From assembly GCA_921293015.1 (NCBI GenBank), contig OV121085.1, positions 24,441,911 to 24,505,910 on the forward strand: 64,000 bases of DNA, given 5' to 3'. The number at the start of each line of letters is the position of its first letter. The stretch's first letter is position 1. The notes under the pieces are model-generated. The model had not been told where the DNA came from, searched no databases, and saw only the letters and a program-made list of their open reading frames with translations. The stretch is from Phorcus lineatus (taxonomy: Eukaryota; Mollusca; Gastropoda; Trochida; Trochidae). Both the position numbers and the translations under genes were made by a program. Below, one piece after another: positions 30,252 to 41,170 of this stretch.

Positions 30252-30630
30252 AAGGGGAGTATAATTACCAATAAGGAGGGGGGGGGACGGGAGATGGGAG
30301 TGGGGTTAGGGGTTAGGGGTGGGGTAAGGGGGGATGGGTAGGGGGGGAGGGTAGGAGGGGAGTTTGGTAGTAGAGTAATGAAGTAGTACTTTGTGAATCG
30401 ACACAGCCAAGCCGACAGTGTAGTCCTCCTTTGGTGGTCCCAAGCAAGCAGCAGCACAAGGCAGCAGGCAAGTGCGGCCTCCCCCGGGGAGGTCAGGCAC
30501 CCCACAGGGACAGGAGGGCTTAACAAAAAATTGATAAAGTAGAAAATAACAAAAGGGAGGGGTGGGGTGCTGATTAAACAGCAAAAGTAAAGGGGGCAAA
30601 TCCTATAAAAAAAAGAGGTAAAGAAGTGGT

Positions 30631-30663
<33 letters not shown>
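30631..30663 (+). repeat. 33-base poly-G run
   Basis: Thirty-three consecutive G residues (poly-C on the element's coding strand), just downstream of the proline-rich ORF stop. Such runs are error-prone in sequencing and replication, so the exact length is uncertain. Confidence 0.85.
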
Positions 30664-30664
<1 letters not shown>

Positions 30665-30685
30665 AGGGTTGAGGCTGTTTATACG

Positions 30686-31868
30686 TTATAGTTCCAGGAA
30701 GAGGATATAGGATGCTTTAGTGGTTATGTCCTTGGGTAGTAGGTTAGGTCTTTCGTAGTGGAGGTATCTTGCTAGAAGGTTTTGTTGGAACATCATTGGG
30801 ATGTGGTAGTCCTCCATGATTTGCAGTAGGTGTTGGCAGTTGAGTACTGTGATGTGCTGTAGTCTGTTATCAGTGTTGAATTGTTTGGTTAAGATAGTGA
30901 AGTGGCCAGTGATTTCCGTTAGTGGTGGGACATAGAAGTTTTTGCCGTTGACATTTCTGATAGCTAGTAAGTCGTTAGTTTGATGTCCTTGGGCTGCATC
31001 CATAAATGCTTGATGGGCCTGGTTAGGTTTGTTCGGTCGTCCAAATCCTCGAGAGATCCGTGGTCGCTGGGTAGTGGCAGTCGGTCGAGCTGTAGCGTTA
31101 GTGGATCCCGGATCGAGATCAGAGTTGGAGTGAGTAGAAGGAGTTGGTCGAACTGTAGAGCTTGTAGTTTCTGGATCGAGTTGGGAGTTAGAGGCAAGTT
31201 GCTTAAGTTGAGTTTGTTGATTTGGATCCACTTTTGAGAATTGGTTGTTTTGATTGGCTGTTGGAGGGCTGGGTGGTAGAGGTTCCAAGGGGGGTAAGGA
31301 AGATTGTCTGGGGGGTGAGGTTTTAGCTGGAGATTTGGTTATGGCTGGGGGTATGGCTGTTTGGGGTGGGGATTCCGTTTGGGTTTGAGATGGTGGTGGG
31401 TCTTGTTCCATGAAGGTGAAGGAGTAATGGCTTAGATTTGAGAAATTACTGGGGGTGGTGGATTGAGGTCGGGCGGGAGATGGGGTAGATCTTACCCGGG
31501 GTCTTTTGGGTAGTGGGTTTATTACCGTTTAAATTTGGTTGGGCGGAGGGTTGGTCCTGTGGGGGGGGGGGGTTTATAGGTGGAGGGAGGGAGGGTGAGT
31601 CGTTATGGGTAGGTAGAAAAATAGTGGGTGGTTGGCGAGGTGGGTGAGAGTTGGATTGAGTGTGGGTGGTTGGGTTTGGTGCAGTATGGGTTGGACGGGA
31701 ATTAAACTTACTCTTGTGTTGAGAGAGATCAAAATTAATGGTGACAGTTATCCTGTTGGTTTGGTAGTCGGTGTTAGAGTTAAAGTTGGCGACACGGTAA
31801 TGGAGACAAGGCTGAAGAGTTTGAATCAGATGTCGGGGTAGGGCTTTATCCAGTGAGATGGAGTCCAT
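30686..31868 (-). pseudogene. Novel proline-rich ORF, minus copy
   Basis: I do not recognise this protein. The likely start is the Met at 31868 (MDSISLDKALPRHLI). It has three parts. The N-terminal part of about 60 residues has CLHYRVANFNSNTDY and ITVTINFDLSQ. The long Pro/Ser/Thr-rich middle includes SHYSFTFMEQD. The C-terminal domain has AIRNVNGKNFYVPPL, GHFTILTKQFNTDNRLQHI, QNLLARYLHYERP and KASYILFLEL at the stop, 30686. One frameshift near 31440 separates the parts. The plus copy at 32352-33545 shows the same parts in the same order with conservative replacements. No zinc knuckle, RT, nuclease or transposase motif is seen. It could be an ORF1-like RNA-binding protein; that is a guess. 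Confidence 0.7.
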
Positions 31869-31991
31869 GGCTTGAGGCGTTGATAGCTTGAACGTGGCGT
31901 GCGTGGCGAGAGGGGCGGGAATGGAGTCCGCGACGTTGGGAACCCGTGTGCTCGTGAGAGCTGTAGAGAGGTCGACTGTTCCCTGTGAAGG

Positions 31992-32246
31992 TTCAGCCGA
32001 CTGTGGAGGAAGGCATCGTGTCACACGACATTGTTTATAACATGAGGAACGAAAATGAATCAGCCAATCAACGATCGCATGTCATAAAGGGGATTCCCCT
32101 GTCACAATGACGCTTGGCCGGCGCCCAGTCCGTGTCATGTGACCTCTTTCCCGGCTATGGCAATTACGTAACTGCTGGTCAATTAGGTCTGAAAGGCTAG
32201 GGTTGTTGTTCCCCTTTAATAACCATATTTTCATTTTGTACGAAAG
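31992..32246. promoter_or_regulatory. Spacer between head-to-head elements
   Basis: 255 bp, more GC-rich than the surroundings, between the 5' ends of two divergent proline-rich elements. It contains CCAATC, TGACGCTTGGCCGGCGCC, CATGTGAC and ATTACGTAA, words that can be promoter elements. Whether it acts as a divergent promoter is only a possibility. The word GACACGATGCCT at about 32009-32020 on the minus strand matches the 3' terminal word of the left element. Confidence 0.35.
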
Positions 32247-32351
32247 CCTTCACTCGGTACAGACGGCCCTCTCACTGCTCTCACAGCATAGGATTACCAG
32301 CGCTCGCGGACTCCCTTCCCGCCCCTCTCGCCACGCTACGCTACTACCACC

Positions 32352-33545
32352 ATGCCGATCCAGGACACCATATCACTGGACAAAGCCCTCCCAAGACATC
32401 TCATCCACTCATTTCAACCATGCCTTCACTATCGGATCTCTAACTTCAACAGCAACACCGACTATCTCACGGATACCATAACAATAACAATCAACTTCGA
32501 TCTCTCTCAACCCAAAAGTAAGTCCCGTCCACCCCGCACTGCTCCCAATCCAACCTCACGCTATCAACCTCCCGACCATGCTCAACAACCTCCACCCCAA
32601 CGCAACCCACCCCCATGTAATACTCTACCTGCTTCACAACACCCCGCTCAACACCCCCCCCCCCCAACCCCCTCAACAACTACCCACCATTATTCTCCCC
32701 ACCCACCATGACTCTCCTTCCTTACCCCCACCTGTAGATCAACCCACCCAGCCCTTACCCCCGGCTCAAACCCTCACTCAATCAGTAACAACCAACAAAC
32801 CCAACACTAAACGCCCCAGGGTAGAATCTACTCCCTCCCCGGCCCGACCCCAATCTACCCACTACTCCTTCACTTTCATGGAGCAAGACGCTACTACTCC
32901 CTCACCCTCAGCTACAACCCAACCCCAATCCATGGTTAAACCACCTACACCAAGCTCTACTGGCCAACCCTCACCCCCTAGCAAATCTCCTACCCCCCCA
33001 GCCCGACCGCTACCCCCTACACCTCCATCAGCCAATCATAACACTGAAGTAAAAAAACCGGATCCAAATCAGCCCAACTCAACTGTCAACACCTCTGATC
33101 TCGATCCGCTTTTCTCCAACCCGCCGACTCAATACACCACCGAAGCTCACAGCACCCGTGATGCACGTGGACTAATCAGACCTCTGCCCCGAGACGGAAA
33201 AGACACTCAGGCCATACAAGCGCTAAAGGACGCAGTACATCAGCACCAGTCCCCTGAACTCCTCACTATAAGGAACGTCAACGGGCAGAACTGCTATATA
33301 CCGCCACTAATACAGCTCAGCTCGGACAGTTCTCCATACTCACTAAAGAATTTCAGACTGATAATAAACTCCAACATATTCCCGTTCACAGCTGCCAACA
33401 TCTACCAGAACTCATGGAATCTCTCCATTTCCCAATCACCTTCCAGCAAAAAGTCCTAGCCCGGTACATCCACTACACCAAACCACCCAAGCTCTCCAAC
33501 CAAACCACCATGAAAGCCTCATATATCATGTTCCTCCAGCTTTAA
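32352..33545 (+). pseudogene. Novel proline-rich ORF, plus copy
   Basis: Start MPIQDTISLDKALPRHLI at 32352. The N-terminal block (CLHYRISNFNSNTDY, ITITINFDLSQ) and middle block (THYSFTFMEQD) match the minus copy. A frameshift at the C-run near 32655 and another near 33320 break it. After the second, the frame reads GQFSILTKEFQTDNKLQHI, then FQQKVLARYIHYTKP and KASYIMFLQL with a stop at 33543-33545. Over the last 75 residues the two copies align without gaps, and many changes are conservative (H/Q, T/S, Q/E, R/K, L/M), as expected for a protein once under selection. Confidence 0.7.
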
Positions 33546-33965
33546 ACACCACTACCCATCATTTCTTTACTATTTTTTATAGGTTTTTGGCCTCAATATT
33601 TTTGCTGTTTAGCTCAGCCACCCCCCCACCCCCTTTTCTTTATTTTTCTCTTTATCATTTTTTATTAGCTAGTTCTCCTTTGCCGTGGGGTGCCTGATCT
33701 TCTCCGGGGGTCGCTTTTCGCGGATTTCGTGGGTCCTGCCAAAGGAGGGCTACTTGGTCTCGACCTCCCGTGTCGATTCACATATTATCTTATTATTTTA
33801 TTTCATAAATTTTATTATTTATTTCATTAAATTTATTTACTTATTTTTTATTTACTTACTTTTACCTTACTACCCCCACCCCCCTACTCCTCACCCCACC
33901 CCCCTACCTCCACTCCCCACCCCCCACTACCCGTCCCCCCTTTTCTTAGTAATTACACTCCCCTT

Positions 33966-34083
33966 GGCTATGTTACTTAATTTCTATTTTATCCCCCCCC
34001 CCACTAATTTAATAAGTAACATAGCCACGTCGGCGAAATCACCAAGCGCTGGAAGCAGACGTTAAACTCCAATCCAACAACAT
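33966..34083 (+). repeat. Hairpin and 3' terminus of plus proline-rich element
   Basis: The 14 bp stem GGCTATGTTACTTA/TAAGTAACATAGCC is followed by CACGTCGGCGAAATCACC, AAGC, then GGAAGCAGACGTTAAACTCC and an (AAC)-type end. Unlike the three minus-strand termini at 17.9, 18.1 and 30.1 kb, this one lacks the final ACGATGCCTG. Confidence 0.75.
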
Positions 34084-34094
34084 TCGTACGAAAG

Positions 34095-35555
34095 TTGGAC
34101 TGGCGAACAAGTCATTTTAACGCCGTTCCAATACAAAATTTAACAATACATGGATGCAGAACACAACAACGAATAAGAGAAATAAAAAACTTAAGAAATA
34201 TATTTGTGATATAAATAACAAAGCATAGCGAAATTTTTCAAAATTGTTGGGTATGCCAATCATTGGCTGAACTGATGCACGTGATTATAAACGTCAATTA
34301 AATTCAAAATAATCTTAGCAATTGAAAAATCACGAAAATCGTTTACTTTTGTGTATGAAGTCGTGTGGAATTAAGGATGTTAAGGAAGTAGCTCAAATTG
34401 CCACTACCGTATAGAACTTTCTTTACATCATATCCATGAATATAGAAATATGTTTGCTCTTAAAATTTTATAGTTTTGACAACAAGATAATGTAACATAC
34501 TTTGTCAATCTACGTGTCCGCCAGAACATCTGGGCTTGTCCGATATATGTCTATCATATTTTTGCATTCACTACAAGCAAGCTTGAGGCGACACTTGATT
34601 ATTTGACAAAATCAAGAGCTTGAATTTAAAATGTATGCGACATTATCACATGGTATGAAACCGTTTGTTGAATGACTAAGACGACATTCACAGAAAGACA
34701 TATGAAGCAAGATCTGAAGGACAAGGCATGGAGAGTTAATAAAAGAAATGTAAGACATCTTATTACATGATATAAAACCCGTTGTTGATTGTCTTAAACA
34801 TCCATTCATTTCACTGTTAGCACACCATGAAAGTCAAGTCCAAATTTTACTTATTAGACAGAGGTTAATATGCAAGGTGAAGTTTTTATTTACAATATTT
34901 ACCACATTTAATGGATATGTGCACATATTGTAGAATCAGTATGTATATAGTATGGTCAGTTGATTATAAATATTCATTAATAATTTGTTTTCATACATCC
35001 GTTTCAGTGTTCTTATACAAAAATAGACTTGATTTTTATTGATATTTTGATAATTTTACTCACGCGGTGTTTCTAATCTTGACACAGAAATTTAAATTAT
35101 TTCCTTATTTCATTAACATTAAAAAGAATTGATACAATATAGGAATTATCAGAAAACCTATCAACAGAAATGAATTGTTCATAAAACTATTTTAAGCTAT
35201 GTATGAGCCGATTGAGCTTTCTATAAAATTATTTTGTGGACATTTGAGTTTTGGTTCAAGTATGTGGTCCCTGGGTTTGATATATCAAAACGTGACCTCC
35301 GAAATAAACTCTGTTAATGTAATAATGAATAGCTTAATATTTTCATCATAAATTGTAAACACGATCATTGGCTAAATCTATATTTTAGATATTCACAGTT
35401 CACATGTCACTTCACAGTGAAACTCAATTCATAATCCGTTAGTCCAGGTCTCGGCAATGGCATAGCGGGAATACTATAGCATAGACCGCCAAATAGCAAT
35501 GAAAGCAATCCTGTCAGACGCTCCTTCCAAGCGAGTGTCACTTCCAGACGCCCCA
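34095..35555. other. AT-rich, no gene recognised
   Basis: No reading frame with a known domain. Around 34640-34810 two diverged copies of a roughly 125 bp unit (ACATTATCACATGGTATGAAACCGTTTGTTGA-type and ACATCTTATTACATGATATAAAACCCGTTGTTGA-type) lie in tandem. Confidence 0.5.
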
Positions 35556-35651
35556 CCCCTCACGCCCCCTCCCCCTTCTGGTCCAGCCTCTACACAAAAC
35601 GCGTCCAGTTAATTACCAATTTGAGATCAAAGAGGCAACCTTGATTGTCGG
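35556..35651. repeat. Second copy of the dispersed repeat at 14290-14397
   Basis: Contains CCCCTCACGCCCC, then TTGAGATCAAAGAGGCAACC and TTGATTGTCGGCTAGAC. The other copy was interrupted by a LINE directly after GGCTAGACTAGGT. Confidence 0.7.
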
Positions 35652-37315
35652 CTAGACAAATTGACAAGATGTATATTGTTTATAATGAGCAATTCCTCTC
35701 ACAGAAAGCCTAAGGTGCATTATTTGAAATAGGGGATATGTAAGATTCTATAATATATTTTTGTGGATCTGTTTTAAAAGATTTTTCTGTTTTGCTTGTT
35801 ATTATCAAACGATAACATTAGATTATATGTTTATTAATTCTATTTCTAAAATGTTCTTATTATGTTAAGCTCATGAACAATGAATATTAGATCAACCCTT
35901 TGTTGTTTGTTTGCCATAATTATACATGACATTGTAAGTTGCAATTTACATACACATATATTTATGTTTCCTTAATTGGACAGTGAACGGATCGGCGAAC
36001 TAGCTGTTGCCTTAGAATTTACTTTCCTGAAATGATAATTTATGAGGCATATTTATCTTTTCAAAATACATATCAAACAATCATAAACATGCATGAATGT
36101 AGTCATACATTTAAATACAAATATTCGTTTTATGATCCTGTATTTAGTTGTTTTATATAAAAGGGATATTGTCATCTTCACAATGCTCTTATTACATCAA
36201 CATTCTATATTCCTTTTAAAAACTCATTCATACAACAATGTATGAATAAAAGTTTTTACCTTATCCAATTGATTTTTGAACCTATGAAGCTTGGAATTTA
36301 AAAAAAAACAAATACAAAAGGGAAATTACACCACAGTGTAGAACTTTTTTAGTTTTGATATTTATTTATGAAACTGGTTTTGTCAAATTATGTACTTCAT
36401 GCTGAGTTAAGAATGCAATTGCACATCACAAGACACTGATAAGATGTATGCGTATTGTCCATAGCTGGGTCCTAATGTTGTCATAGTTAACAGGTGCCTA
36501 TTATGTAATCTATTTCCTGTCAAATTTCATTGTTAAATTAATTGTCTCTATTAGCACTTACTTAATTTCCACGCCTGTGCTTTGAACCCTTTGGTAAATG
36601 GCGGCTTATGTCAACATCCGTTCATACTGACATAACTCTTGGCATTACACAGCTAATTAGTACATCTTAACAACAACAAACTTTATAAACCAATGAACTT
36701 GTAGAATATATGTTCAACCAATGAGAAGAAAATCTTCTGCAATGCTATCGATGCTAACAGTCACTTGAAAAAAGTAGATCATTTGGAAAGGTACCCAAAT
36801 TTGATAGTATTGTTCAGGAAGTCGATCAAGTTGCAAACAATTCATGGATTACTTTTTCGGACGAAACAGGTTTGTACTTTGTCATTGATAATCTGTCAAA
36901 CTTCACTTTCGATAAAGGTCGCCATTTACCTTTGAAATCAAACAAAATTATTGCAAACAAATGATAATCATTGCCAAAATTGTTTCTTAACATTTTTCAA
37001 GATGAAAATACATAAAAATTTTAAATATCTTTTTATTTTAAATGATGCAATTTCCAAACTCTATATCTCTTATTCATTTCATGTGTTTAAGTCAATCCTT
37101 AAATAGTAAAATGATTTAATTTCTGCAATAAAATAATAATTTACAGGATTTGATTCATCATTTTAAAAAGTCTTCATTTGTTAAAAAATTGCGATAAAAA
37201 ACTATTTAAATTCTTTTTTAAAGGTGAATTAAATTTCATGTCTTAAAAAATCAATCTTTCAAACAAAATAAAGGTTTTCAAAATGTAAAAATAACTATAG
37301 GTTAAGTTAATCAAA
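35652..37315. other. AT-rich spacer, no gene seen
   Basis: No supportable coding or repeat structure on either strand. Confidence 0.5.
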
Positions 37316-37326
37316 AACTTCTAAAG
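37316..37326. repeat. 11 bp target-site duplication, left
   Basis: AACTTCTAAAG, repeated exactly at 41160-41170 after the A-tail of the LINE. Confidence 0.88.
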
Positions 37327-40300
37327 AGGTGTAGCTATTCTATTTAGAGATCACTTTGAATTTAACATCCTGGAAGAAATTAATGACAATGAAAATGGAA
37401 ATTACCTTGTATTGAAACTGAAAATAGACAACGTTATATTCAGTCTATCTAGTATATATGGTCCTAACACAGATAATCCGGATTTCTATGGTAATATCAA
37501 GAAAATAATAAAACGTCTTGAAACAGAAACCAATATCATTTGCGGGGACTTTAACCTAGTACAAGATCAACAGAAGGATACGTTTAACTACAAGCATATC
37601 AATAATCCAAATTCGAGGCAAATGGTGCATGACATGATAGAGGACCTTAATCTATATGACCCTTGGAGAGAAGCAAATATTGATCTGAAACGATTCACTT
37701 GGAGAAAACCCAAACCTTTAAAACAGGCACTAGATTTCTTCTTAACTAGTAGAGATTTAGAAAAGTCAATTAAAGCAACAGCAATAACAACAAGTTACAG
37801 ATCCGATCACTCTATCATTTCACTAGAAATAGAATTCACTAAACTAGAAAGGGGTCGAGGTTTCTGGAAATTTAATAACAGTCTGTTACACGATAAGATA
37901 TATGTATCTGGGGTTAAACAGTTGATTGGGGAAACAGTTGAACAATACCACACTAAAAATATTAATGGATTGAAAATAGATGAACAACTATTCTTTGAAA
38001 CTCTATTATGCAATATAAGAGGTTACTCAATAAAATATTCTTCAACAAAAAAAAAAGAAAGATTAAATGAAGAAATTGAAATAGAAAAAACACTTGAGAA
38101 TTTAGAACACGAGTTGGACAATTGCATTGACGACGACAAGACTGAACAGATAACTAAAATAGACGAAATAAAATCTAGAAAAGTTGAATTAAGTAAAATA
38201 AGGACAGACGGCGTAATATTAAGATCGAAGGCAACATGTGTTGAAAAGGGAGAGAAACCAACTAAATACTTTCTGTCATTAGAAAAACAAAATTTTCTAA
38301 ACAAAGCTATCACTAAACTAGAAACTGAGGACAAATTGATTACTGATACAAACGGATTAATACAACATGTGAAATCCTACTATGAAAATATATATACAAG
38401 TAAAAATGTAAAAGATGCAAATCTTGAAATGCTATTCAAAAATAAAGATATTCCAAAATTGTCTAAGGAAGACTCAAATAACCTAGAAGGGGAACTCCAA
38501 TATACAGAGGTTCTTAACGCCCTTAGGAATATGAACAATGAAAAAAGTCCTGGCCCATCCGGATTCACAACTGAATTTTATAAGTTTTTCTGGAAGGACA
38601 TACACTCTTTTTTGATAAATTCACTAAATGTTTCCTTTGAAAAAGGTGAACTATCAGTTAGTCAGAAACAAGGACTAATCACATGCATACCCAAAAAGGA
38701 AAAGTCAAAAGAATTCATTAAAAACTATCGACCAATATCTTTACTTAATACGTCATATAAGATAGCATCAGCAACTATAGCTGCGCGTATAATTTTTTTT
38801 TTACCGAAAATCATTAGTGAAGACCAAAAGGGTTTTATGAAGGGCAGATACATAGGAGAATGTACAAGACTCGTACAAGATATTATGGAATATACGGACT
38901 TTGTAAACAAACCAGGAATTCTAATACTTATTGATTTTGAAAAAGCATTCGATTCAGTAGAATGGAAATTTATCGATAGCTGCCTGGATTTTTTCAATTT
39001 TGGACCATCTCTTAAACAATGGATAAAAACCTTTTACAAATCCATAACCTCAAGTGTTTTAGTTAACGGATTCGCATCAAATTTTTTCAAAATTACAAGA
39101 GGTTGCAGACAAGGCGACCCTCCATCACCTTACATATTCTTAATTTGCGCTGAAATACTCGCACATATGTTACGAACACATACAAATATCAAAGGTATTG
39201 TAATGCTTGATCTTGAATACCTCTTGACCACATTTGCCGACGATACAACAATTATTCTTGACGGAACTGAAAAATGTTTTAGGGCGACGATAGACATACT
39301 AAATGAATATGCATCTTTTTCTGGCCTCAAAATGCACATAGAAAAAACCAAAGTGATATGGATTGGATCAATGAAATACTCATCAACAAAATATTGTGAC
39401 TCACTTGGCATGGATTGGTCACAACGTCCGTTCACCCTTCTCGGTATTCAATTTCAACACAATGTGGCAGAAATGGTAGAAAGAAATTACAAAGATAAGC
39501 TTAAGAAGGTAGATAGCCAAATGACACAATGGTCTCGGAGGGATCTCACGCCTATGGGTAGAATAACTGTACTTAAAAGTCTTATATTACCAACTTTAAA
39601 CCATCTCTTTACATCAATTCCCAACCCAACGGTAGACTTGATCAATAAATTACAACAGAAATGTTTCTTATTCATCTGGAGAGGTAAACCCGATAAAGTA
39701 AAAAGAAAATTGATCATACAAAACTATGAAAACGGGGGATTAAAGGCACCATTAATATTAGAAACCATACTATCCCAAAAAATCTCCTGGATTCGAAGAT
39801 TGTATACTAAGAATAGTAAGTTGAATCATCTTGCTAAATGTTTTTTACCAGCTACTGCTTTAAATCCAATAGAGATGGGATCGAATTATCTTAGAAGATA
39901 TATCATACCAAATATAAGAAATGCTTTCTGGAAAGATGTGTTCGATGCATGGGCAAAATTAAAAAGTAAAATAACTGTAAACGATACGCGAAGTGAGTAT
40001 CTCTGGACTCATGACAGTCTATTGATAGACCAAAAATCGGTTTTGCTTAAACACTATCTGACAGCAAATATAAGATTCATAAATGACTTTTTGAAAACAG
40101 ATGGCACATTTCTCAATTTTCCTGAATTTCAAGAAATATACCACCTGAAAACAAACTTCTTGGAATATACAGGTTTAATTCATTGTTTAAGGAAATACAT
40201 TCAGAGCAATGAATGGAGTATCAAAAAGAAACTTGATATGCCTTTTATTCCTGACAATTTGAAAATTCTTTTCAAGTCAACTAAAGGATGTAAAGACTAT

Positions 40301-41159
40301 TATATGAACCTGATAAAATCAGATTCGCCAAACAATCAAATCAGTAGCGAAAGGAAATGGGAAATTGACATTGGGTCGCAAATAGATGAAATAGAGTGGA
40401 AAATATACAACAATATCCCTTTTCGATGTACAGTTAGTAATAAGTTAAGATGGTTTCAATACAGAATAATTCATAGAATACTAACAACAAATAAAAGTGC
40501 ATTTATATATAAACTACAGAATTCTCCGAGATGTACATTCTGTAATAGCTCAAATGAAACTATAAAACATTTGTTATTTGATTGTGAACATGTAAGAAGT
40601 CTGTGGCATCACCTGTGTGAATGGATCAGATGTAAAACTGACATAACTTTGGAACCAAATATAACTCACATATTGTTTGGATACAAAGAAAAAAGAAATG
40701 ACGTTCTAAATCTGATCTTTATTGTAACCAAACACTTCATATACAGCTGTAAATGCAAAAACAAAACTCCTCATATCAACGGTTTGAAAACAGCTCTTCA
40801 AGAAACTTATAACGTCAGTAAGCAGATACTCTATACTGAATGTAGGTATGAAAAATGCATGTCATTTTGGTCTTCTTGCCACAGTCTTTTTACATAGAAT
40901 ATTCCTGAAAAGTTCCTCTGTTCGTTTCCTTTTGTGCTTAGAAAGAAAATGTGTAACACGTTAGATCAAGTATGTAAATCCGACAGCGTTCATAGTTGTG
41001 GATATATATGCCATATAACTTTTATAATATATTGATGAATATATATACTATATAAATCCAGTCATGCCTATCTGAAAATATCCATTGTAAATACTGACAA
41101 TGTATGTGAAATGACTATGTACGGTACTCTCAGAAAAGAAATAAAGTGATAAAAAAAAC
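37327..41159 (+). mobile_element. 5'-truncated Tx1/L1-like LINE with open ORF2
   Basis: A 3.83 kb insertion with an 11 bp perfect target duplication. It starts inside the endonuclease, carries the rest of ORF2 without a stop, and ends with a short UTR, AATAAA at 41140 and an A-run at 41151-41158. Intact coding sequence and perfect duplication suggest a young insertion compared with the neighbouring copies. Confidence 0.9.
37328..40897 (+). CDS. LINE ORF2 (partial endonuclease, full RT), open frame
   Basis: The frame is open from the 5' truncation point (RGVAILFRDHF) through 1161 codons after the first Met at 37412. The endonuclease has SIYGPNTD, CGDFNL, FTWRKP and YRSDHSIISL (residues about 15-140, S-D-H near 132), but its N-terminal catalytic part is lost. 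The RT has EKSPGPSGFTTEFYKFF (about 375), YRPISLLNTSYKI, LILIDFEKAFDSVEW (A box), RGCRQGDPPSPYIFL (about 564) and TTFADDTTIILDG (C box, both Asp present, about 607). WIRRLY and WRGKPDKVKRK follow, and a C-x2-C-x8-H-x4-C knuckle (CTFCNSSNETIKHLLFDC) lies near residue 1041. There is no start codon in native context and no promoter, so it is unlikely to be expressed on its own. Confidence 0.92.
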   Translation, partial: GVAILFRDHFEFNILEEINDNENGNYLVLKLKIDNVIFSLSSIYGPNTDNPDFYGNIKKIIKRLETETNIICGDFNLVQDQQKDTFNYKHINNPNSRQMVHDMIEDLNLYDPWREANIDLKRFTWRKPKPLKQALDFFLTSRDLEKSIKATAITTSYRSDHSIISLEIEFTKLERGRGFWKFNNSLLHDKIYVSGVKQLIGETVEQYHTKNINGLKIDEQLFFETLLCNIRGYSIKYSSTKKKERLNEEIEIEKTLENLEHELDNCIDDDKTEQITKIDEIKSRKVELSKIRTDGVILRSKATCVEKGEKPTKYFLSLEKQNFLNKAITKLETEDKLITDTNGLIQHVKSYYENIYTSKNVKDANLEMLFKNKDIPKLSKEDSNNLEGELQYTEVLNALRNMNNEKSPGPSGFTTEFYKFFWKDIHSFLINSLNVSFEKGELSVSQKQGLITCIPKKEKSKEFIKNYRPISLLNTSYKIASATIAARIIFFLPKIISEDQKGFMKGRYIGECTRLVQDIMEYTDFVNKPGILILIDFEKAFDSVEWKFIDSCLDFFNFGPSLKQWIKTFYKSITSSVLVNGFASNFFKITRGCRQGDPPSPYIFLICAEILAHMLRTHTNIKGIVMLDLEYLLTTFADDTTIILDGTEKCFRATIDILNEYASFSGLKMHIEKTKVIWIGSMKYSSTKYCDSLGMDWSQRPFTLLGIQFQHNVAEMVERNYKDKLKKVDSQMTQWSRRDLTPMGRITVLKSLILPTLNHLFTSIPNPTVDLINKLQQKCFLFIWRGKPDKVKRKLIIQNYENGGLKAPLILETILSQKISWIRRLYTKNSKLNHLAKCFLPATALNPIEMGSNYLRRYIIPNIRNAFWKDVFDAWAKLKSKITVNDTRSEYLWTHDSLLIDQKSVLLKHYLTANIRFINDFLKTDGTFLNFPEFQEIYHLKTNFLEYTGLIHCLRKYIQSNEWSIKKKLDMPFIPDNLKILFKSTKGCKDYYMNLIKSDSPNNQISSERKWEIDIGSQIDEIEWKIYNNIPFRCTVSNKLRWFQYRIIHRILTTNKSAFIYKLQNSPRCTFCNSSNETIKHLLFDCEHVRSLWHHLCEWIRCKTDITLEPNITHILFGYKEKRNDVLNLIFIVTKHFIYSCKCKNKTPHINGLKTALQETYNVSKQILYTECRYEKCMSFWSSCHSLFT

Positions 41160-41170
41160 AACTTCTAAAG
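41160..41170. repeat. 11 bp target-site duplication, right
   Basis: AACTTCTAAAG directly after the A-tail. Confidence 0.88.

Larger units (their letters stand above)
30124..31991 (-). mobile_element. Proline-rich-ORF element, minus copy (left arm)
   Basis: A 1.87 kb element read on the minus strand. It has a 5' leader beginning CCTTCACAGGG-AACAG, a proline-rich ORF, a C-rich 3' UTR with ATTTTTTATAGG-like words, a GGCTATGTTACTTA hairpin, the GTCGGCG...GTGGAAGCAGACGTTAAAC terminus and an (AAC)n tail. It faces away from its sister copy at 32247-34085, so the pair forms a large inverted repeat. It carries no RT or transposase domain that I can see, so it is probably non-autonomous and moved by a LINE. 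Confidence 0.75.
32247..34085 (+). mobile_element. Proline-rich-ORF element, plus copy (right arm)
   Basis: A 1.84 kb element flanked by GTACGAAAG at 32238-32246 and 34086-34094, a 9 bp target duplication. It starts CCTTCACTCGGTACAG, which matches the start of the minus copy, and ends ...GTTAAACTCCAATCCAACAAC. It has the same order of parts as the minus copy: leader, proline-rich ORF, UTR with ATTTTTTATAGG and AATATTTTTG, C-rich tract, 14 bp hairpin and GTCGGCG/GGAAGCAGACG terminus. Because the duplication defines both ends, this is probably a complete unit that lacks any polymerase gene. Confidence 0.78.

Noticed and set aside
30215..30599. Overlapping minus-strand frames rich in Pro and Leu
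   Set aside because: Low-complexity C-rich UTR of the proline-rich element, with no conserved counterpart in the sister copy.
37807..39717. Minus-strand frames opposite the open ORF2
   Set aside because: Shadows of the plus-strand reverse transcriptase gene.
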